From DAOTKC01 sp035449045 (GTDB lineage: Bacteria; Bacillota; Clostridia; Christensenellales; CAG-917), in assembly GCA_035449045.1 (NCBI GenBank), contig DAOTKC010000003.1:27536-91535 (forward strand): 64,000 bases of DNA, written 5' to 3'. The notes beneath the pieces are model-generated. The model ran no database searches. It was given only the letters and a program-made list of their open reading frames with translations, and was not told where the DNA came from. Both the position numbers and the translations under genes were made by a program. Every line of letters starts with the position of its first letter. The first letter of the stretch is position 1. Positions 8,801-16,388 of this stretch are shown here, one piece after another.

Positions 8801-9224
8801 CGAAGGCAAGCCGCGCGGCGCGGTTCTCGAGGATGGATTTTTCGCCCGCCGACATAATTTGAAAATCGGGCGAAAGATTAAGCGGCTCGAAATATTCGCG
8901 CAGCATATCGAGGCAAAACGCGTGAACGGTCTTGATTTCGGCAAGCATGATTTCGTCGAGCTGATTTAGCAAATACCCGCGCCTTGAGTCGTCCTTTTCG
9001 ACTTTTGCGGCAAGATACAGGTTGACCGCCACCTTTTGGCGGATTTCAGCAGCGGCGGCATTGCCGAAGACAAGCACTAATATATTTTTCAAAGGAACGC
9101 CCGAGGCGACGGTGCGGACGATTTTTTCCACCATTGTCGTTGTCTTGCCAGTGCCCGCGGCTGCCGATACCAACAGCCTGCCGCGCTTTTCCACGGCGTA
9201 GCGTTGCCTCTCGTTAAGCTCCAT
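5808..9224 (-). CDS. addA: ATP-dependent helicase/nuclease subunit A
   Basis: UvrD-type 3'-5' helicase and nuclease of the AddAB complex, which processes double-strand breaks for RecA. The 1138-residue protein has, in order: Walker A SAAAGTGKT (about 19-27), DEYQD (motif II), GDIKQSIYGFR (III), QNYRS (IV), TIHKSKGLEY (V), VAMTRAK (VI). A C-terminal RecB-like nuclease follows with GTAYHAVME, a GVID aspartate and VDYK. The start is placed at 9224 (MELNERQ), where GGAGGGAAGG precedes the ATG. The longer frame runs 33 bases further into addB. Start and addB stop overlap by 11 bases, which implies translational coupling. Confidence 0.96.
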   Translation of the reverse strand: MELNERQRYAVEKRGRLLVSAAAGTGKTTTMVEKIVRTVASGVPLKNILVLVFGNAAAAEIRQKVAVNLYLAAKVEKDDSRRGYLLNQLDEIMLAEIKTVHAFCLDMLREYFEPLNLSPDFQIMSAGEKSILENRAARLAFDFFYEKGDELFSELAYVIGGRKEDGLKKIIFELSAEADVRPDPEEFFERIQQNLAAIEKGAAGTIVLTDIKDVAAACAEAAADVLSYAGLKDSPKYYSAVSDTVQAAERVAAAAGFDGLAEALTFDFEKPNFQGGKCFLEESLKIYVRKFTNDFYDKYQGWKELYGSFEDMLARAKCSARYALKLIEAAKVYRKTLQEIKADAGKITFNDLERGGVRLVDMFGAELRERFKYIFIDEYQDINPIQEYIIGRLLGENTFFVGDIKQSIYGFRKASPELFLRRLNDYDRIGDGWELNQNYRSAPQILKFVNDVFDAAMTEKSCLIDYKRRGRFYIENEEKVDFGGVSVDLFIPERSEKSGKLIIEGVEKPYSVLSHPETEDGDEISAARAQGIFIAENIKSILGKKKPAGGFYDYGDFAVLYRSLSAPVKTILETLAELGVPIEAASAEEETREESELLALLAAVDNPRQDIPLGAYLLSPFGGLSDADILRARTLELERGEERGCLYDCLKKYSCCDEKLSAALSRFENVRFKSGYKNVHDFISGVISDCGYEAAVLARPAGVAALKTVHRFLKAAEDSDAASPHAFLEAYDKIKEDEKKQNRERGGGGNTVTATTIHKSKGLEYEVVFVPEINENIKFNTGSEKFLIEDGSLIGAGEIFGIKYFDKDRKIMRDSLFLDAAKTLANKRAVREEMRLFYVAMTRAKSKLFLLGKYSEKPAGRLTEFKCFNDFLLPSMPKIESIVTVHDAATLSPALITSAPLVLDLTERGEESPYAKKFKEVFEFKYPYISSTTLASKFTVTELNEKAREAVKESINGDVESEAEKLIALSAEAPRADGRAEGTAYHAVMEKIPFELDSEEEIASFIEKLVLEGVLTAEAAALVRPSDILRCLRSDLIKLAKFSKCYREKPFMMYVPASKILATDSADKVLVQGVIDLLILGERNIIVDYKASLKSIDELINSYKQQLYLYKTAVKAAINANIDELALFSLKDGKTVFI

Positions 9225-12200
9225 CGCCCTTCCCTCCGCATTTATTTTCGCCGTCAAAATCAGGCCTTGCTTCCTCTCCTTCGAAAACTAAAAAAGTATC
9301 GCTTTCGCCTAAGGCGCCGGCGGTTTTTTCGGATTTTTCGGGATAGTATATCGAGCACGCCGCCTCGGCGGCGCTATCCTCAACCGCTTCAAAATCCTCT
9401 CTAATTTTTACGCCGAGCCCCGAAAACGCGGCGGCGCCGTCCTCGTTTGCCCACGCAAACGATTTTACTTTGAAAACGGCTTTTGAACGCGGCCGCCTCA
9501 ATTCCTCGACGCAAAGGCCGAGGTAGTCGCAGTGTTTGCAGCAGTCGCCGATCGGCGAGGGCGCGATGCTGCCCGCCGCGATCTCCTCCGCTGCGCCGGC
9601 AATCAGCTCCTCAACGTATTTTATTTCGCCCAAAAGCTCCTTTTCGCCGATAAAGCCATCGGCTTTTTTGACGGGAAGAAGCGTTTTTGAAAAGTCAGGA
9701 TAAACCGAGTCGATGTCCGACGCGCCCTCGGGGCCGGCGACGCGGCCGGTATATCGCCGAAGCTTGCCGTCATCGCTCGAAAACTTGCTTTCGACGGGAA
9801 TATAAAACAGTCCCGCCGGTCTTAAACCCGTCGCGTTTATGACGGCGGCGGCATAGATGTAAATTTGAATTTTCAGCCCTAAATACGCCTGCGAAAGCGA
9901 AAACTCGGAGGCTTTTTGGCTGGATTTGTAATCAAAAATAAGCATTTTGTCGCCGTAAACGTCGACGCGGTCAATTCTGCCGATAAGCTTGAGCTTGCCG
10001 AAAGCGGTGTCGACGACGGCGGGCGGTATCTCATCGCCTCCGATTTTCACCTCTAAATATTTGGGCATAAATTTTGAGCGCTTAAGGTATCCCGAAAGCT
10101 CTATGAAAATTTCGGCGCATTCCTCCCCCAGCCTTTTCATAGTCGCCCTCTCGGCGGCGGAATTTAAAAAGTGGGGATATTTATTCTTTATCAAAGAGTC
10201 GAAAATTTTATTTGCCAAATCCTTGAGCTCGGACTCGGAAAGAATAAACCCATTTTTCATTTTCATCGCCGCACCGAATGCCGACTGTAAAAATGCGTGG
10301 ATGATATTTCCCATCATTAGCGCGTCGAGTTTGGATTCATCGCGCTTTTTGAGCCCGAGATAATAAGTGAGGAAATGTTTATAGGGGCAGGTGAAATAGG
10401 TTTCCATTCTGGCTGCGCTCAGCGCGCCGCCCAACGGCGGCAGCGCGCCGATTTTTTTAGCCGCGGCAGGCATAGCCGCAAGCGCTTTCTTCCGCTCCAT
10501 GGAAAGCAAAGGATAAACGGCTTCGTAGGGCGCCGCCAAGTGCTTGGGGAGGCGCTCCGACGCTGCCGTCATAATCTCGTGGTAGGCGTTTTCGGGCGTG
10601 GCGAAAAAGTGGGCGAAATCGGCAATTTCGCGCTCGGATGGCGAAGCCGAGGCTTTGGGCGCGTTTATTAGCTCCTGAGTGAGCGGCGAGCCGTCGGCAT
10701 GAATAAACAGGTTTTCAAACTCGTTAAAGAGTGTTGACGGACGCCTGAATTCGCCGTTTTGGCCGAGGTCGGAGGCCGTTACGTAAATTTTTTCCTTAGG
10801 CTTCGCTAGAAGCTGTATTAAAAAGAATATTTCGTCCTTGGCCGAAGTCAGGCGCGTTGAAAACAGCGGACGGCCGGTATTTAAGAAGGCGGCCTCCTCG
10901 GCGTCGGTGATGACGGAAGCGCCCTTGACTTCTCTCGGAATCTTTCCCTCGTGCGCGCCGACGACGAACATGGTGTTGACGTCGGCATAGCGGCTCTCGC
11001 CCATCTCGCCGATGAAGACGCAGTCGGCATACATGGGAATGAGCGCGACTTCGAGCGCCGAAACCGCCGACGCGAACATATCGCAAAACAACTTGAATTT
11101 TTCGCGGCGCTCGCCGAAAACCGCTTCGATTTCGGAAAACAAAAGCTTAAGCTTGCCGTCGACCTGCTCTAAGCATTCGGCGTAAAATCGGCTGTCCACC
11201 CGCACTTGCTCTATGTAGTCGGCAAGCTTTTTTTCATATCCGAGCTTTTCCAAAAACTCCTTGGAAAGTCTGACAAACTCATGTCCCGCGATTACGCGGT
11301 TTTTAACCGAAATAAATCCACTCAAGGCGTCCGACATTAAAGCGCGCGCCGCCTCCGCCGACTCGGCCTCTTCACCGCCCGCCGTAAAGGGTGCTGAAAA
11401 GCGGGAGCGGTCGACGTTGTATTTCAAAACATAGTTTTCCAAGCTGTCGGAATCGACGCCGAGCAAGGGGTTTTTGACAAACTCGAGCACGGCGGAGCGC
11501 TCCAAATCGGTCTCGACGGCCTTATGCGCCGAAAGCAGCAACCTTATGCCCGCCTGCCATGCGAGCTTTTCTTTTTTGTCGATAAAAAAGGGTATGCCGA
11601 AGCGCTTGAAAACGCGCTTGAATATCGCGGAGTATTCCTCGAGGTCGCCGGCCACTACGACAAAATCCTTATATCGCCTGCCTTCCTCGACGACGCCCCG
11701 CCTTATTGCCGCCGCAATATATGCAGTTTCGCGCTCGATATCGGAAAAGCGGAGGAGTTTTATGCTGTCGGTCTCCACAGGCTTGACATCGCCGAAAGAA
11801 TATAGGTTGTGGGCAATTTGGAAAGGAACCGCTTTGAGCCTCGCGAAGCGCTCCGCGACTTCCGTTTTTATGCCCGCCGTTTCCATGATGTATTTTAGCT
11901 TTTCATAGGTGCGGTTGGGATAGAGCCGCTTATTGCTGCCGTAAAAATTGACGACGAGCGCGACGGAGAGAGAGCGCGCTTTGGTTGCCAGTTTTGCTAT
12001 CACCTCATATTCGGGCGAGGAAAACTCGAAAAAGTCGCAGACGTAGACGTTTGCGGGGAAGTCGGTCATTTCCTCTATCGCTTTGGCGAGCCCGATAAGG
12101 CGGGAGCTGGCATCTGAAAATCCGTCCTCAAGCGCCGATACGTAGGCATCATAAATAATCGCGAGGTCTTTAAGTTTTTTCGACGCCGATTTTTCGGCCG

Positions 12201-12612
12201 CTTTTGCGGCCTCTAAAATATCCACAGCCGAAAAACCGCTGTTTCGGAGCGCCGACACCGCAGTAAGAATCTCTTTGGCAAACGCCGGAGACCTTAAACC
12301 GCTCTTAAAATAAACGAGCTTTCCCGCGTTGTCGGAGAGCACCTTCGCCATCAGCATGACTGCGCCCTCGGGCGAAAGGCAGCGGGATTGCGCGCGGTTT
12401 TGATATTTCATGGCGAGCCGCCGAAAGCCCGCCACCTCTATATCAAGCGCACACTCCGTTTTCAGCGAAGTCAAAATGCCTTTTTCAACGTTCATGGTAA
12501 ATTCGTCGGGAACGATAATCAAATGGTTGCCGCCTTCCGCTCTTCTTTTTTTAAGCTCGGCGACAATTCCCTCGTAAGCGTCGTAAAAGGTATTTGAGAG
12601 ATAAATCTTCAT
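9214..12612 (-). CDS. addB: ATP-dependent helicase/nuclease subunit B
   Basis: Partner of AddA: inactivated helicase fold plus nuclease, which in B. subtilis recognises Chi. It is 1132 residues long. The C-terminal nuclease has LMMGNIIHAFLQ, DRVDVYGDK and FDYKSS. The iron-sulfur cysteines are present as FTCPY and the later cluster CKHCDYLGLC (CX2CX5C). The N-terminus is unusual: where B. subtilis AddB has a GRSGSGKT phosphate loop, this protein reads LSNTFYDAYEG, so the Walker A is absent while the next block (LIIVPDEFTM) is kept. The gene has no ribosome site; its promoter puts the transcript start at the ATG. It overlaps addA. Confidence 0.95.
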   Translation of the reverse strand: MKIYLSNTFYDAYEGIVAELKKRRAEGGNHLIIVPDEFTMNVEKGILTSLKTECALDIEVAGFRRLAMKYQNRAQSRCLSPEGAVMLMAKVLSDNAGKLVYFKSGLRSPAFAKEILTAVSALRNSGFSAVDILEAAKAAEKSASKKLKDLAIIYDAYVSALEDGFSDASSRLIGLAKAIEEMTDFPANVYVCDFFEFSSPEYEVIAKLATKARSLSVALVVNFYGSNKRLYPNRTYEKLKYIMETAGIKTEVAERFARLKAVPFQIAHNLYSFGDVKPVETDSIKLLRFSDIERETAYIAAAIRRGVVEEGRRYKDFVVVAGDLEEYSAIFKRVFKRFGIPFFIDKKEKLAWQAGIRLLLSAHKAVETDLERSAVLEFVKNPLLGVDSDSLENYVLKYNVDRSRFSAPFTAGGEEAESAEAARALMSDALSGFISVKNRVIAGHEFVRLSKEFLEKLGYEKKLADYIEQVRVDSRFYAECLEQVDGKLKLLFSEIEAVFGERREKFKLFCDMFASAVSALEVALIPMYADCVFIGEMGESRYADVNTMFVVGAHEGKIPREVKGASVITDAEEAAFLNTGRPLFSTRLTSAKDEIFFLIQLLAKPKEKIYVTASDLGQNGEFRRPSTLFNEFENLFIHADGSPLTQELINAPKASASPSEREIADFAHFFATPENAYHEIMTAASERLPKHLAAPYEAVYPLLSMERKKALAAMPAAAKKIGALPPLGGALSAARMETYFTCPYKHFLTYYLGLKKRDESKLDALMMGNIIHAFLQSAFGAAMKMKNGFILSESELKDLANKIFDSLIKNKYPHFLNSAAERATMKRLGEECAEIFIELSGYLKRSKFMPKYLEVKIGGDEIPPAVVDTAFGKLKLIGRIDRVDVYGDKMLIFDYKSSQKASEFSLSQAYLGLKIQIYIYAAAVINATGLRPAGLFYIPVESKFSSDDGKLRRYTGRVAGPEGASDIDSVYPDFSKTLLPVKKADGFIGEKELLGEIKYVEELIAGAAEEIAAGSIAPSPIGDCCKHCDYLGLCVEELRRPRSKAVFKVKSFAWANEDGAAAFSGLGVKIREDFEAVEDSAAEAACSIYYPEKSEKTAGALGESDTFLVFEGEEARPDFDGENKCGGKGDGA

Positions 12613-12618
12613 ACAAAA

Positions 12619-12647
12619 ATTTTAACACAGCTTATCCGCTTTCACAA
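12619..12647 (-). promoter_or_regulatory. Promoter of addBA, leaderless spacing
   Basis: TTGTGA (-35), 17 bp, TAAAAT (-10). The expected start, 6-7 bases past the -10, falls on the A of the addB ATG (12612). No Shine-Dalgarno is present between. Confidence 0.65.
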
Positions 12648-12691
12648 CCACGAACGGCTAAAAATTCAAAACTACAAGGCCCGTCATATCA

Positions 12692-12720
12692 TTGCCTAAC
12701 CGAGCGAATGGTGATATAAT
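12692..12720 (+). promoter_or_regulatory. Promoter of the 12739 lipoprotein gene
   Basis: TTGCCT (-35), 17 bp, perfect TATAAT (-10). The predicted start near 12728 leaves a leader of about 11 bases with no Shine-Dalgarno. Confidence 0.65.
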
Positions 12721-12738
12721 GTTCTTTAATATTGATTT

Positions 12739-13584
12739 ATGAAGAAAACATTTTATTTATCGGCATTAATAGTTCTTACACTCGCGCTGGCGTTTTCGTT
12801 TTCGGCCTGCTCGGCGACGCCCGTCGAAAAGCGCATGGCGGCGGCCTGGGGGCCTTACGAGCGGCTGACCTATGACGTTATCGAGGACGGCGAAATCATA
12901 GGAAGCTACGTCTCGACCATCGAGAGCATTGAAAACATCGGCGGCATACCTTTAAAAATCAACGGCGTGCAAATTTCATTCACGGCGGGTTATTTGATAA
13001 AAACCGAGCTTACGATAGGCAATACAAAATGCTACGGCGAGGTTTTCATTCACAAAATCAATAACAATCAGATTTTCCGCCCCGAGGCGAGCCTTTTCAA
13101 AAAGGAAGTCGACGGCGAAATCACCGAGTCGACCTATATCAAGTATGAAAACGGCTCGGCTAAAGTGACCGCCGCAAAAAACGGCGACACTCAAAACTAC
13201 GACGTCAAGCTGAAGTCTGTATTTTTCGATAATTTGAGCATCTACTATGTTCTTCGAGCTATGCCCTTTGAGGAAGGCGCGGCCAGCCTTACCTTCCTCG
13301 TTCCTCTCTCGGACGGCTCCGCCGCCAAAATGACGGCGTCCACATCCGCTGCCGCCCCTTTGAGCGGAATAGGCGCGTCAGCTTATTTTTCGGGCGCGGA
13401 GAGCGTGGATGCCTACTTGACTTCTTTGAGCCGCTCCACTTTCGTGCCGGGCGTCAGCTACTACGTTTGCTTCGCCAAACCTAACGCCGCCGCAGACGGA
13501 GCCGAGGTGAAAAAAGCGCCGCTGAAAATCATCGAAAACACTGTCACCTATATGCTGAAAGAAATAAAAACATCTCGCGGGTAG
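12739..13584 (+). CDS. Putative lipoprotein of unknown function
   Basis: 281 residues beginning with a lipoprotein signal peptide: KK, a hydrophobic stretch LSALIVLTLALAFS, then the lipobox FSAC, so the mature protein should start at Cys24 and be tethered outside the membrane. The rest looks like a beta-rich secreted domain with no catalytic motif I can name. It is transcribed divergently from addBA across a 126-bp gap holding both promoters. The short leader without a ribosome site is odd. Its own terminator follows at about 13.7 kb. No close functional family recognised. Confidence 0.85.
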   Translation: MKKTFYLSALIVLTLALAFSFSACSATPVEKRMAAAWGPYERLTYDVIEDGEIIGSYVSTIESIENIGGIPLKINGVQISFTAGYLIKTELTIGNTKCYGEVFIHKINNNQIFRPEASLFKKEVDGEITESTYIKYENGSAKVTAAKNGDTQNYDVKLKSVFFDNLSIYYVLRAMPFEEGAASLTFLVPLSDGSAAKMTASTSAAAPLSGIGASAYFSGAESVDAYLTSLSRSTFVPGVSYYVCFAKPNAAADGAEVKKAPLKIIENTVTYMLKEIKTSRG

Positions 13585-13685
13585 TCCGATTATAATCGGT
13601 GCAGGTTATTTCCTAAACCCGATTACTTTTAACCATTTGCAAAACCATTTATAAAAGCTAAACCATAATAAGAATCTATTGATTT

Positions 13686-13722
13686 GAAAAATACTCCCGA
13701 GGCCAAACGGGAGTATTTTTTG
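13686..13722 (+). terminator. Bidirectional-looking intrinsic terminator
   Basis: Stem ATACTCCCG / CGGGAGTAT flanked by A-run and T-run (TTTTTT on +). It ends the lipoprotein gene at 12739-13584. The 13585-13870 gap otherwise holds only AT-rich sequence; no promoter for the next gene is obvious. Confidence 0.85.
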
Positions 13723-13870
13723 TTTATTATCAAATATTTAGATGAATTTTTCGCTCTTTTTTCCCGCGTTATATTACGCCAATTATTTCTAGATATATTT
13801 GAGCCGCTCCGGGTATAAAAAACGTCGCGAATTGAGAAAATTATAGTGTATTCCAAAAAAGGAGGAAGCT

Positions 13871-14020
13871 ATGCCAGCAAAAATCTTTAAGACAGGCGAA
13901 AAACCCGGTGTGGGCAAATATTCCTGCACCAACTGCGGCACCGACGTCACGATGTCCAACGCGACTTCCAAGATGCCGCCCTGCCCCAAGTGCACCAACA
14001 ACGAATTTACCAGAGTTTAA
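13871..14020 (+). CDS. 49-residue zinc-ribbon protein
   Basis: A small ORF behind a strong AAGGAGGAAGCT ribosome site. It carries two CX2C pairs (SCTNCGTD and PCPKCTNN) spaced as in a rubredoxin-like zinc ribbon, preceded by a basic, glycine-containing head (KTGEKPGVGKY). Such tiny single-ribbon proteins are common but mostly uncharacterised in Firmicutes; nucleic-acid or protein binding is the usual suggestion. It is followed after 27 bp by a second 49-residue ORF and then a terminator, so the two form a mini-operon. Coding nature is well supported by the ribosome site and cysteine pattern; function is unknown. Confidence 0.82.
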   Translation: MPAKIFKTGEKPGVGKYSCTNCGTDVTMSNATSKMPPCPKCTNNEFTRV

Positions 14021-14047
14021 TTAAAAAATAAAAAAGGAGTAAAAATC

Positions 14048-14197
14048 ATGCCTAACCAAAAACAAGAAAACAAGACCAACAACAAAACCCAGCAACGCGG
14101 AAACGAAAACAAGACCAACCAAAAGGCCGGCAACAAGACCGAAGGCAAAACGGAAGGCAAGACCGAAGGCAGAACCAACAATAAAGGTATGAAGTAA
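14048..14197 (+). CDS. 49-residue Asn/Lys/Gln/Thr-rich disordered peptide
   Basis: Second ORF of the mini-operon, with AAGGAGT 8 bases before its ATG. The product is almost only N, K, Q, T, E and G, without hydrophobic residues after the start, and includes three tandem KTEG units followed by RTNN. No membrane, secretion or enzyme motif is present, so an intrinsically disordered cytosolic peptide is expected. It is basic overall, which could suit nucleic-acid or spore-DNA association, but it lacks the known alpha/beta or gamma SASP motifs. I do not recognise a family. Confidence 0.72.
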   Translation: MPNQKQENKTNNKTQQRGNENKTNQKAGNKTEGKTEGKTEGRTNNKGMK

Positions 14198-14235
14198 TTC
14201 AAACGTAAAGACTAATTCCGCAAGATAGCGGGAAA

Positions 14236-14269
14236 AACAAAAATTCGGGCAGTAATGCCCGAATTTTTT
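14236..14269 (+). terminator. Intrinsic terminator after the small-protein operon
   Basis: Stem AAATTCGGGC / GCCCGAATTT with a 6-base loop and six T residues; A-rich on the other side, so it could also act on - strand transcripts. Confidence 0.88.
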
Positions 14270-14403
14270 ATGCAACGACGGTTGATTTAATTATTGATAT
14301 TAAAAAATCTTAACAATTATTAGTTTTATTTTTTACCGATATATGTTTGATATTTATTCTTTCGGTAGCCCAACGAAGCAAAATGCATTTTAACACATTT
14401 GGG

Positions 14404-15333
14404 TTATTTGTTTTTCCTAAGCAGCGCCAAAACGTTTTCAAGATAGTCGGGAAGGGGCGCGGTAAAGGTCATTTCTTCTCCCGAAGCGGGATGGGTAAAA
14501 CTCAAGCGGGCGGCGTGAAGAAGTTGTCCGGATAAATTGAAATCGTCCTTTTTGCCGTAAACGGTATCGCCTACCACGGGATGGCCGATATATTTTGAGT
14601 GAACCCTTATCTGATGGGTGCGGCCGGTCATAAGCTCGAACTCGGCGAAGGTATATGCAGAAAACCGCTCTAAAACTTTATATTTGGTAGCCGCCGCTTT
14701 GCCGTCCTTTACCACCGCCATCGTCTTTCGGTCGCGCGGGTTCCTTCCTATCGGCGCATCTACTATTCCCTCGTCATTTTTTAAAACGCCGTCCAAAAGA
14801 GCGAGATAAATCCGCTTGGCGCTCTTCGTAGCAATCTGGCGGGCAAGGCTTCGGTGCGCGGCGTCGGTCTTTGCCACTACCAAAAGCCCCGAGGTGTTTT
14901 TGTCGAGCCTGTGGACAATGCCGGGACGGATGACGCCGTTTATTCCGCTCAAACTTCCCAGCCGAAATAACAGCGCATTGACCAAGGTGTGGCTCTTGGA
15001 CGTCGGCGAGGGATGGACGGTCAAGCCTTGTTGCTTATTGACGACGGCAAGCTGGTCGTCCTCGTAAACTATGTCGATGGGGATATCCTCGGGAGTTAAA
15101 TCAAGCTCCTCGGGCTCGGGCAGATAGAGTGTCAGAATGTCGCCCGCTTTTACCAAATATGATATTTTAATTTGCTTTTCGTCGAGATAAAGTCCGAATT
15201 CGGATGAAACCGTCTTAATTTGCGAGCGCGAAATGTTCGAAACCGCGGCTATAAAACTGTCCGCCCTCATGCCTTTGTGTTCCTCTTCGGCGGCAAACAC
15301 CAGCCTTTCCAAAGCCCTGTCCGAGGCGTCCAT
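14404..15333 (-). CDS. rluD: 23S rRNA pseudouridine synthase, RluD family
   Basis: Makes pseudouridine in 23S rRNA. The 309-residue protein has an N-terminal S4 RNA-binding domain (about residues 15-75, GMRADSFIAA and RSQIK) and the catalytic domain with GIVHRLDKNTSGLLVVAK, whose Asp is the catalytic residue, then GRTHQIRVH. Start at 15333: a longer frame exists inside lspA, but this ATG follows GGGGAGAG and begins 1 base after the lspA stop, and the family normally begins close to here. It is last in a sepF-lspA-rluD group. Members of the family act on different uridines, so RluD rather than a YlyB/RluC-like role is not certain. Confidence 0.93.
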   Translation of the reverse strand: MDASDRALERLVFAAEEEHKGMRADSFIAAVSNISRSQIKTVSSEFGLYLDEKQIKISYLVKAGDILTLYLPEPEELDLTPEDIPIDIVYEDDQLAVVNKQQGLTVHPSPTSKSHTLVNALLFRLGSLSGINGVIRPGIVHRLDKNTSGLLVVAKTDAAHRSLARQIATKSAKRIYLALLDGVLKNDEGIVDAPIGRNPRDRKTMAVVKDGKAAATKYKVLERFSAYTFAEFELMTGRTHQIRVHSKYIGHPVVGDTVYGKKDDFNLSGQLLHAARLSFTHPASGEEMTFTAPLPDYLENVLALLRKNK

Positions 15334-15334
15334 T

Positions 15335-15949
15335 TCAGCCGCTCTCCCCGTCCGAAGCCGCACTTTCGGACTCTTCGCTTTCGTCCTCAATCGGGGTGCC
15401 GTTGTCGCCGAAACAGGCTTCGGCGTCGCTTCCCATCCCGTCTTCGGCGCTGTTATTTGCCGAGGCGGCGGCTTTCTTTTTTTGAGCGTCCTTAACGACG
15501 GCGACCGCAAGCGATAAAATCAGTAAAACGGCACCCACCGTAATGCAGGTGTCGGCGACGTTGAATATCGCGAAATCAATAAACTGAAAATTGAAAAAAT
15601 CCCGGACGTAGCCGAACTTTATTCTGTCGACCAAGTTGCCTATTCCGCCGGCGAGAATGACTACTAAGGGTAACCTTATATATTTTTTTTCTTTTCTCGC
15701 GACTACTAAATAAACCAAAAGCGCGGCCATGGCAATCGCGGTAAGCACGATGAGCGCCACCGTGCCGTTAGAAAAAAGCCCGAAGGATGCGCCGGTGTTC
15801 TCGGTGTATCGAAGCTCGATGACGCCCTTAATCAGCGGATGGCTCCTCGTCGCCTTTTCCGCCAAAAACGCGCTGATATAGTGCTTGGACACCAAATCCG
15901 CGGTGAGCAACAGCGCAAATATAACTATTTCAACAATAAAAAAAATCAT
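15335..15949 (-). CDS. lspA: Lipoprotein signal peptidase II with acidic tail
   Basis: Membrane aspartyl protease that cleaves prolipoproteins before the lipidated cysteine. Four membrane helices lie within residues 1-150. The catalytic aspartates are seen in GNLVDRIKFG and NVADTC. The family is usually 150-170 residues; this one has 204, with a tail of about 45 mostly acidic and small residues (many Glu, Ser, Ala) that I have not seen as a family feature. The start is the ATG at 15949, overlapping the sepF stop (TGATG); a TTG one codon upstream is the alternative. Several lipoproteins in the window are presumably its substrates. Confidence 0.95.
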   Translation of the reverse strand: MIFFIVEIVIFALLLTADLVSKHYISAFLAEKATRSHPLIKGVIELRYTENTGASFGLFSNGTVALIVLTAIAMAALLVYLVVARKEKKYIRLPLVVILAGGIGNLVDRIKFGYVRDFFNFQFIDFAIFNVADTCITVGAVLLILSLAVAVVKDAQKKKAAASANNSAEDGMGSDAEACFGDNGTPIEDESEESESAASDGESG

Positions 15950-16242
15950 CAATCCCCCGTATCGCGTCCGCAGCGCGCCGTAAGTAAAAACATCCTGCCC
16001 TTAAGCCGCTTTATGCCGCCGCTCAAGGCGTAAACCGCGCCGCTTAAAATGTTCATAGCCTTTTCGGCGGAGTCCAGACTGAGTTCGGAAAAATCCACAA
16101 TCGCCTGCTCTCCCCTCTTGAGGCTGTTTATTATCTGCTCGGCCTCGTCAAGGCTCTTTATGCTAAAGACCGAAACGATATCCCGCTCGTCGGTTGCCGC
16201 GCCCGGGCTCTTTTTGCCCCCGAAGATTTTATTGGTGTTCAT
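15949..16242 (-). CDS. sepF: SepF-like cell division protein (short)
   Basis: Matches the SepF/DUF552 core: VFSIKSLDEAEQIINSLKRGEQAIVDFSEL, then a Gly-containing turn (LSGGIKRL) and a final FLL strand, the fold that polymerises and binds the FtsZ tail. At 97 residues it is shorter than B. subtilis SepF (about 150) and lacks an obvious amphipathic N-terminal membrane helix; the head is MNTNKIFGGKK. The start at 16242 is fixed by GGGAGG 4 bases upstream. It sits between yggS and lspA, the usual place after the division cluster, but yggT, the S4 gene ylmH and divIVA are absent. Confidence 0.85.
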   Translation of the reverse strand: MNTNKIFGGKKSPGAATDERDIVSVFSIKSLDEAEQIINSLKRGEQAIVDFSELSLDSAEKAMNILSGAVYALSGGIKRLKGRMFLLTARCGRDTGD

Positions 16243-16388
16243 AAAATCCTCCCAAATTGCGATTATTACCGCAAATCGGGCGGCGCTTTTCATTGGTGGC
16301 CGAGCCTCGCCCGGCACTTTTTATCTGGCAATAACTGTTTTTTACTCGTCCGCACAGCCCTATCGGTAACTTACCGATCGGAATTATT

